A stretch of DNA of 18,662 nucleotides from DATBDM01 sp036269915 (GTDB lineage Bacteria > Actinomycetota > Thermoleophilia > Solirubrobacterales > Solirubrobacteraceae), in contig DATBDM010000096.1 in assembly GCA_036269915.1 (NCBI GenBank), positions 1 through 18,662 of the forward strand, in the 5' to 3' direction. Below, in pieces: positions 15,325 through 18,662 of this stretch. A program made the position numbers and the translations under genes. Numbering within the stretch: the first letter of the stretch is position 1; each line of letters opens with the position of its first letter. The notes beneath the pieces are model-generated. The model did not search any database and was not told the DNA's origin. It saw only the letters and a program-made list of their open reading frames with translations.

Positions 15325-15334
15325 GCGACTGCGG

Positions 15335-15360
15335 CTACCCGCCGCTGCGCGCGAGGAACC
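15335..15360 (-). promoter_or_regulatory. Candidate SigB/SigF promoter for Pro-rich/DUF1360 pair
   Basis: On the minus strand GGTTC (15360-15356), 15 bases, then GGGTAG (15340-15335). The -35 box differs from GTTT at one base and the -10 box ends in G instead of T/C. The ATG at 15324 lies 10 bases downstream, leaving almost no leader. Confidence 0.4.
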
Positions 15361-15384
15361 GCGGGCGGGCGGGCACCAAACGAC

Positions 15385-15411
15385 GACGGGGCGCCGGGTG
15401 GGCGCCCCGTC
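15385..15411. terminator. Strong GC hairpin downstream of the 107-aa membrane protein gene
   Basis: A perfect 11-base stem (15385-15395 with 15401-15411) has a 5-base loop. On the minus strand it is followed by GTCGTTTGG, a weak T-run. It lies 125 bases after the stop at 15536 and upstream of the next minus-strand promoter, a good position for a terminator insulating the two units. Confidence 0.55.
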
Positions 15412-15535
15412 GGGGGAGGAGGGATGCTGCGCCGAGGAAAGGTCTGGCGGACCACACGACGCGACATCCATTGCGTGCCCATGCGTTCCGGGCGGCAAAC
15501 GCACCAGATGAGAGAAGGTCGGGATCAGGACCGCG
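15412..15535. other. Spacer without a supported gene
   Basis: This spacer is less GC-rich than its surroundings. Short open frames exist on both strands: ATG 15424 (plus) has a good GGAGGAGGG ribosome site but runs into the antisense of the next gene, and ATG 15482 (minus) encodes a basic peptide. Neither has coding character I trust. A small hairpin, GGTC-5-GACC, is present near 15440. It could be a 3' untranslated region or a small RNA, but nothing identifies it. Confidence 0.3.
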
Positions 15536-15859
15536 CTAGTCGCGCGCGCCGGCGTCGCGGAGCTGGCGGTCCTCGGGGCGCTCCGGGCGCGTCGGGCCTT
15601 CGCCGCCCTCGGGGGCGTCGCCGCCCGAAGGGTCGACGCCGCGGGCGGCGCCCTCGGGGTCGTCGGCGGTCTCGCCCGACTCCCCGTGCGAGCCCGCGTG
15701 CTCGGTGGTGTCGCCGAGCGGCGTCTCGTCCCGGCCGACGCCCGGCGTGCCGCCGTCCTCGGCCTTCGCGGATCCCTTGCGCATCGAGTTGAGCACGACG
15801 AACGTCACGAAGCCGGCGACGATCAGGAGCACCACGATCGCGGCGATCACATAACCCAT
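15536..15859 (-). CDS. Small single-span membrane protein with acidic tail (107 aa)
   Basis: I do not recognise a family. One hydrophobic span at residues 2-24 (MGYVIAAIVVLLIVAGFVTF) is followed by NSMRKG, suggesting the tail lies in the cytoplasm. About 80 hydrophilic residues rich in Gly, Glu, Asp and Pro follow and are likely disordered. ATG 15859 lies 10 bases after a SigB/SigF-like -10 box, so the message may be leaderless. The build and promoter suggest a stress-induced membrane protein; function is unknown. It is divergent from the HAD gene. Confidence 0.65.
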   Translation of the reverse strand: MGYVIAAIVVLLIVAGFVTFVVLNSMRKGSAKAEDGGTPGVGRDETPLGDTTEHAGSHGESGETADDPEGAARGVDPSGGDAPEGGEGPTRPERPEDRQLRDAGARD

Positions 15860-15869
15860 GCCCGGTCGC

Positions 15870-15896
15870 CTACCCGCGCGCGCCGCGCCCGAAAAC
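15870..15896 (-). promoter_or_regulatory. Candidate SigB/SigF promoter for the 107-aa membrane protein
   Basis: On the minus strand GTTT (15896-15893), 17 bases, then GGGTAG (15875-15870). The -35 box is exact; the spacer is at the long end, or 16 bases if the next T of GTTTT is counted. ATG 15859 follows 10 bases after the -10 box. Confidence 0.45.
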
Positions 15897-15908
15897 GACG
15901 CGAAGACG

Positions 15909-15935
15909 GGTTTGCGGCCGACGCGCGGGCGGTAC
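15909..15935 (+). promoter_or_regulatory. Candidate SigB/SigF promoter for the HAD gene
   Basis: GGTTT (15909-15913), 16 bases, then CGGTAC (15930-15935), one mismatch from GGGTAC. ATG 15946 follows 10 bases later. It lies back to back with the minus-strand site at 15870-15896, the two -35 boxes being 12 bases apart. Confidence 0.38.
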
Positions 15936-15945
15936 CCACGGCGCG

Positions 15946-16599
15946 ATGGCCCGCCCTTCCGCGATCATCGATGTCGACGGCACGCTCGTCGACACGAACT
16001 ACCAGCACGCGCTCGCGTGGTTCCGCGCGTTCCGCCAGCACGGGATCACGCTGCCGCTGTGGGAGATCCACCGCCACATCGGCATGGGCGGCGATCAGCT
16101 CGTGGCGAGCATGGTGGGGGAGGGCTTCGACGAGGAGCACGGCGACGACGTGCGCGCGGCCGAGAGGGCGCTCTACCTCTCGCTGATGCCCGAGGTGCAG
16201 CCGCTCCACGGCGCCCGCGACCTGCTCGAGCGCCTGCACGCGCGCGGGCACGCGATCATCCTCGCCTCCTCCGCCAAGCCCGACGAGCTGCAGTACTACC
16301 TCGGGCTGCTCGACGCCCATTCGGTCGCCGATGGCTGGACCGACTCCGGCGACGTCCAGCGCACCAAGCCCGAGCCGGACCTCGTCACGGCCGCGGTCGA
16401 GAAGGCCGGCGGCGGCGACGCGGTGATGATCGGTGACTCCACCTGGGACTGCCAGGCAGCCGGAAACGCGGGTCTCGACACGATCGGGGTCCTCACCGGT
16501 GGCTTCAGCGAGGCGGAGCTGCGCGACGCCGGCGCGGCGGTCGTGTTCCGCTCGCTGCCCGAGCTCGCCGACGGCCTGGACGACACCCCTCTGGGCTGA
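15946..16599 (+). CDS. HAD-superfamily phosphatase (phosphoglycolate phosphatase-like)
   Basis: All four HAD motifs are present in 217 residues. DVDGTLVD (9-16) has nucleophile D9 and acid D11. LASSAKP (106-112) supplies the motif II Ser. RTKPEPD has K141. MIGDSTWD (161-168) has metal ligands D164 and D168. The helical cap between residues 17 and about 88 marks subclass I, like Gph and beta-phosphoglucomutase relatives. Such enzymes remove phosphate from small metabolites; the substrate cannot be told from sequence. It is 27 bases upstream of the second sigma factor gene and may be cotranscribed with it. Confidence 0.88.
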   Translation: MARPSAIIDVDGTLVDTNYQHALAWFRAFRQHGITLPLWEIHRHIGMGGDQLVASMVGEGFDEEHGDDVRAAERALYLSLMPEVQPLHGARDLLERLHARGHAIILASSAKPDELQYYLGLLDAHSVADGWTDSGDVQRTKPEPDLVTAAVEKAGGGDAVMIGDSTWDCQAAGNAGLDTIGVLTGGFSEAELRDAGAAVVFRSLPELADGLDDTPLG

Positions 16600-16626
16600 C
16601 ACCGCGTCGGATACCCTGGAGAGCCG

Positions 16627-17427
16627 GTGAGTGCTCCTCTCGACCCGCACCCCCGTATCGGGGAGGACGGCGGGAGCGGTCTCAGCCGTGCGGAGGAGGA
16701 TCGCCGCCTGCTGATCCGCTACCACCGGCACGGCGACCAGGTCGCGCGTGAGCAGCTGGTCTCGCGTCTGCTTCCGCTCGCGCGCCGCATGGCACGGCGC
16801 TACCGCCGGTCCGACGAGCCGCTCGACGACCTCGTCCAGGTCGCGACCCTCGGGCTCATCAAGGCGATCGACCGCTTCGACCCCGCGCGCGAGACCGCCT
16901 TCTCCTCCTACGCCGTACCGACCATGCTCGGCGAGCTCAAGCGCTACTTCCGCGACAACGGCTGGGCGGTCCATGTCCCGCGCGGCATGCAGGAGCGCGT
17001 CATGCAGGTCGACGCCTGCGTGCGCGAGCTCTCGCGCAAGCTCGGCCGCTCGCCGTCCGTGGCCGAGATCGGCGTCTCGCTGCAGCTCGCGCCGGAGCAG
17101 GTGCTCGAGGCGATGGAGGCCGCGACCGCCTACGACGCGGTCTCGCTCGAGTCCTACCGCTTCGGCGACGACGGCGACGGCGAGACCTACGCGGACTCGA
17201 TCGGCGTCGAGGACGACCGCTACGAGCTCGTCGAGTACGGTGCGACGATCGAGCCGACGCTGCAGGCGCTGCCGCCGCGCGATCGCATCGTCCTGCACCT
17301 GCGCTTCGTGGAGGATCTGACGCAAGCCGAGATCGCCGATCGCGTCGGCGTCTCCCAGATGCACGTCTCGCGGCTGATCCGCCGTGCGCTCGAGCGGCTG
17401 CGCACGGTCGCCGAGCACGCCGGCTGA
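16627..17427 (+). CDS. SigB/SigF-family RNA polymerase sigma factor (copy 2)
   Basis: This 266-residue sigma factor is a close relative of the one at 8793. Region 2 is at about 45-115 (LDDLVQVATLGLIKAIDRFD 66-85; ETAFSSYAVPTMLGELKRYF 89-108), region 3 at about 122-170 (LGRSPSVAEIGVSLQLAPEQ) and region 4 at about 211-262 (LTQAEIADRVGVSQMHVSRL 231-250). The GTG start at 16627 has GGAGAG about 5 bases upstream. The two paralogues share nearly identical -10 recognition helices and region 4 helix-turn-helices, so they probably read similar promoters. They differ in the N-terminus and in region 3, where anti-sigma factors and core contacts may discriminate. The first 20 residues look disordered. 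It is followed by csbD, a classical SigB-dependent gene in Bacillus. Confidence 0.93.
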   Translation: MSAPLDPHPRIGEDGGSGLSRAEEDRRLLIRYHRHGDQVAREQLVSRLLPLARRMARRYRRSDEPLDDLVQVATLGLIKAIDRFDPARETAFSSYAVPTMLGELKRYFRDNGWAVHVPRGMQERVMQVDACVRELSRKLGRSPSVAEIGVSLQLAPEQVLEAMEAATAYDAVSLESYRFGDDGDGETYADSIGVEDDRYELVEYGATIEPTLQALPPRDRIVLHLRFVEDLTQAEIADRVGVSQMHVSRLIRRALERLRTVAEHAG

Positions 17428-17450
17428 CCGCGGCGCGCATCACTCCCGAG

Positions 17451-17486
17451 CCGGTCGGGTAGGCCCCCTAGGTCAATCACGACCGG
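17451..17486 (+). promoter_or_regulatory. Inverted repeat in the csbD leader
   Basis: CCGGTCG (17451-17457) and CGACCGG (17480-17486) form 7-base arms around 22 bases that include GGGTAG (17457-17462). The right arm overlaps the first bases of the csbD ribosome site GGAGG (17485-17489). It could be an operator or an RNA structure that partly hides the ribosome site. The GGGTAG lacks a matching -35 box. Confidence 0.25.
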
Positions 17487-17497
17487 AGGCCATACCC

Positions 17498-17686
17498 ATG
17501 GGCATCACCGACAAGATCACTGGCCGCGCGAAGAAGGCCGCCGGCGACCTCGCCGACGACAGCTCGCTGCGGCGCGAGGGCCGCCAGGAGGAGCGCAAGG
17601 GCGAGGCGAAGGAGGAGCTCTCCAACGCGCAGGAGCGCGCCGACGCGAAGGCCGACGAGGTCGCCGACCTCGAGCGCAAGACCTGA
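17498..17686 (+). CDS. CsbD-family general stress protein
   Basis: This 62-residue highly charged protein starts MGITDKITGRAKKAAGDLAD followed by DSSLRREGRQEERKGEAKEE, the CsbD/YjbJ pattern of short amphipathic helices. CsbD-family proteins are abundant stress-induced small proteins of unknown biochemical role; in Bacillus, csbD is SigB dependent. ATG 17498 has GGAGG 8 bases upstream. It lies 70 bases after the second sigma factor gene and overlaps the next small gene by one base (TGATG). Confidence 0.88.
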   Translation: MGITDKITGRAKKAAGDLADDSSLRREGRQEERKGEAKEELSNAQERADAKADEVADLERKT

Positions 17687-17892
17687 TGGGCACCGGGCCG
17701 GCCCAGGACCGTCCCCAGGAGGGGCGGTCGGGCTACCCGGAGGAGGGGCCGCCGGGCGTCGCCGACGACGCGCAGGAGCCCTCCGAGGACAAGCCGCAGC
17801 GTCAGGCCGGCAAGGCGGAGCGCAAGCACTCCGGGACCGGCAACGAGGACGAGGGCACGGCGACCGGCAACCCGCACGCCGCGGGCAGCTGA
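17686..17892 (+). CDS. Small hydrophilic protein coupled to csbD (68 aa)
   Basis: Not a recognised family. It is very hydrophilic, rich in Gly, Glu, Asp, Pro, Gln and Lys, with no hydrophobic core, so it is probably disordered like hydrophilins. The TGATG overlap with csbD implies coupled translation and a shared stress role. Amino-acid composition is its only other clue. The TGA at 17890-17892 lies 6 bases from the stop of the convergent regulator gene. Confidence 0.6.
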   Translation: MGTGPAQDRPQEGRSGYPEEGPPGVADDAQEPSEDKPQRQAGKAERKHSGTGNEDEGTATGNPHAAGS

Positions 17893-17906
17893 GGCTGATC
17901 AGCTGC
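17885..17906. terminator. Hairpin spanning two convergent stop codons
   Basis: GCAGCTGA (17885-17892) and TCAGCTGC (17899-17906) form a perfect 8-base stem with a 6-base loop, containing the stop codons of both the 68-residue protein and the CRP-like gene. There is no T-run, but the symmetry suits a compact bidirectional transcript end. Confidence 0.45.
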
Positions 17907-18662
17907 GCGCGGGGCCGCGGCGCTCGAGCAGCTCGCGCAGCTCGGTGCCGGCCCCGTGCCCGCGGCTCTCGATCGCGGCGACGAGCGCGTCGGTGTCGAC
18001 GTGCTCGCGCTCGCGCGTGAAGCGCCCGGCGGGGCGGACGAGGTCCTGCCCGCGCAGCTCGGCGGCGCTCGGCTTGCGCGCGAGCGACGACGCGTCCGGC
18101 GGATCTCCGCGCAGCAGCCACGAGCCGTCGGGGCGGCGCATCAGCTCGCCGCGCTCCGCGAGCTCGGACAGCGCCGTGGAGACGGTCGGCCGGCGCGCGC
18201 CGACGAGCTGGCCGAGGATCCGATGGGTGAGCGCGAGCGGCACCACGACGCCGTCGCCGGTGACGCGGCCCCAGCGCTCGGCGAGGTGCCAGAACAGCGC
18301 CTTCAGGCGGCGGTCGACGCGCGTGAGCTGCGAGATCGCCTGCGTGGTCGCCAGCCGCAGCGAGCGCTCGTTGAGGCGGTCGAAGAGCGCGGCGGTGAGC
18401 TCCGGGTAGCGCGCGGCCTCGAGCGCGAAGCGGCGGTCGAGCACCGCGACGGTGAGCGTCGAGAGCACCGACCACAGCGCGTCGACGGGCAGCAGGCTCG
18501 AGCGCCCGCTGACCTGCCACGGGCGCACGAGGTCGCCCGGCCCGAGCAGCTCGGCGCTGACGTGGTCGGCCACCACGAGCTCGCGGGCGAGCACGCCGTC
18601 GAGGATCAGCAGGCCGACGTGGTCGGCGGTCGCACCGGCCAGGCGCGACACGTCCCACGGGC
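17899..18662 (-). CDS. CRP/FNR-family transcriptional regulator (N-terminus beyond window)
   Basis: The minus-strand frame is open to the window edge (codons for P-W-D before VSRLAG), so the GTG at 18651 is probably internal. The visible N-terminal part is a cyclic-nucleotide-binding-like beta roll (HVGLLILDGVLARELVVADH, then ELLGPGDLVRPW). A long dimer helix follows (LATTQAISQLTRVDRRLKAL), then a winged helix-turn-helix, LTHRILGQLVGARRPTVSTA, before LSELAERGELMRRPDGSWLL. The usual cAMP-contact residues are not recognisable, and the ligand is unknown. A C-terminal extension of about 75 residues beyond the wing is rich in Arg and Glu. FNR-type cysteines are absent from the visible part. Confidence 0.82.
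   Translation of the reverse strand, partial: PWDVSRLAGATADHVGLLILDGVLARELVVADHVSAELLGPGDLVRPWQVSGRSSLLPVDALWSVLSTLTVAVLDRRFALEAARYPELTAALFDRLNERSLRLATTQAISQLTRVDRRLKALFWHLAERWGRVTGDGVVVPLALTHRILGQLVGARRPTVSTALSELAERGELMRRPDGSWLLRGDPPDASSLARKPSAAELRGQDLVRPAGRFTREREHVDTDALVAAIESRGHGAGTELRELLERRGPARS

Noticed and set aside
15430..15450. GAGGAAAGGTC, reminiscent of the conserved start of RNase P RNA
   Set aside because: Only a short match. The other conserved blocks of RNase P RNA are absent and a coding gene lies directly next to it.
15847..17418. Minus-strand frame antisense to the HAD and sigma factor genes
   Set aside because: Composition typical of antisense shadow; both plus-strand genes show full family motifs.
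17457..17462. GGGTAG before csbD as a SigB/SigF promoter
   Set aside because: The bases 15-17 upstream do not resemble GTTT. It remains possible but was not counted among the five candidate sites.

Overview
The window is GC-rich, densely coded actinobacterial-type DNA. Several starts are GTG or TTG, genes often overlap by 1 to 4 bases, and some starts look leaderless. The mix of an ANTAR regulator, a CRP-like regulator with an 'ELLGPGDLVRPW' stretch, several SigB/SigF-type stress components, CsbD and DUF1360 points to a soil actinobacterium, most likely class Thermoleophilia (Solirubrobacterales). That placement is inferred from gene content and protein flavour and was not tested. I found no rRNA, tRNA, CRISPR array, insertion sequence or phage gene.

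Layout. 1-342: the 3' end of a type IA topoisomerase gene and a large hairpin. 343-755: a small unknown gene on the minus strand and a divergent spacer. 756-7216: a two-gene AddB/AddA-like helicase-nuclease operon for double-strand-break resection. 7171-8693 (minus): an ANTAR regulator with an unusual receiver domain, coupled to a YihY/BrkB membrane protein. 8793-11266 (plus): a SigB/SigF-family sigma factor, a small cupin and an orphan sugar-ABC ATPase. 11315-14177 (minus): a partner-switching stress operon of anti-sigma kinase, a degenerate kinase-like protein, a STAS antagonist and a ParB-fold protein, followed by a BON protein that may have its own promoter. 14287-14679 (plus): a second STAS antagonist, divergent from that operon. 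14684-15859 (minus): DUF1360, a tiny Pro-rich protein and a small membrane protein. 15946-17892 (plus): a HAD phosphatase, a second SigB/SigF-family sigma factor, CsbD and a hydrophilic small protein. 17899 to the end (minus): a CRP/FNR-type regulator that runs off the window.

How it fits together. About half the window looks like a general-stress island. It holds two paralogous group-3 sigma factors, two STAS anti-anti-sigma proteins, one intact RsbW/SpoIIAB-type kinase and one kinase-like protein without its ATP-binding motifs, plus likely target genes (BON, CsbD, small membrane and hydrophilic proteins). By eye I find five upstream sites resembling the SigB/SigF promoter (GTTT-like box, 15-17 bases, GGGTAC/GGGTAG-like box). 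They lie before the anti-sigma operon, the BON gene, the Pro-rich/DUF1360 pair, the 107-residue membrane protein and the HAD gene. This suggests a locally wired, autoregulated stress regulon. The promoter assignments are inference.
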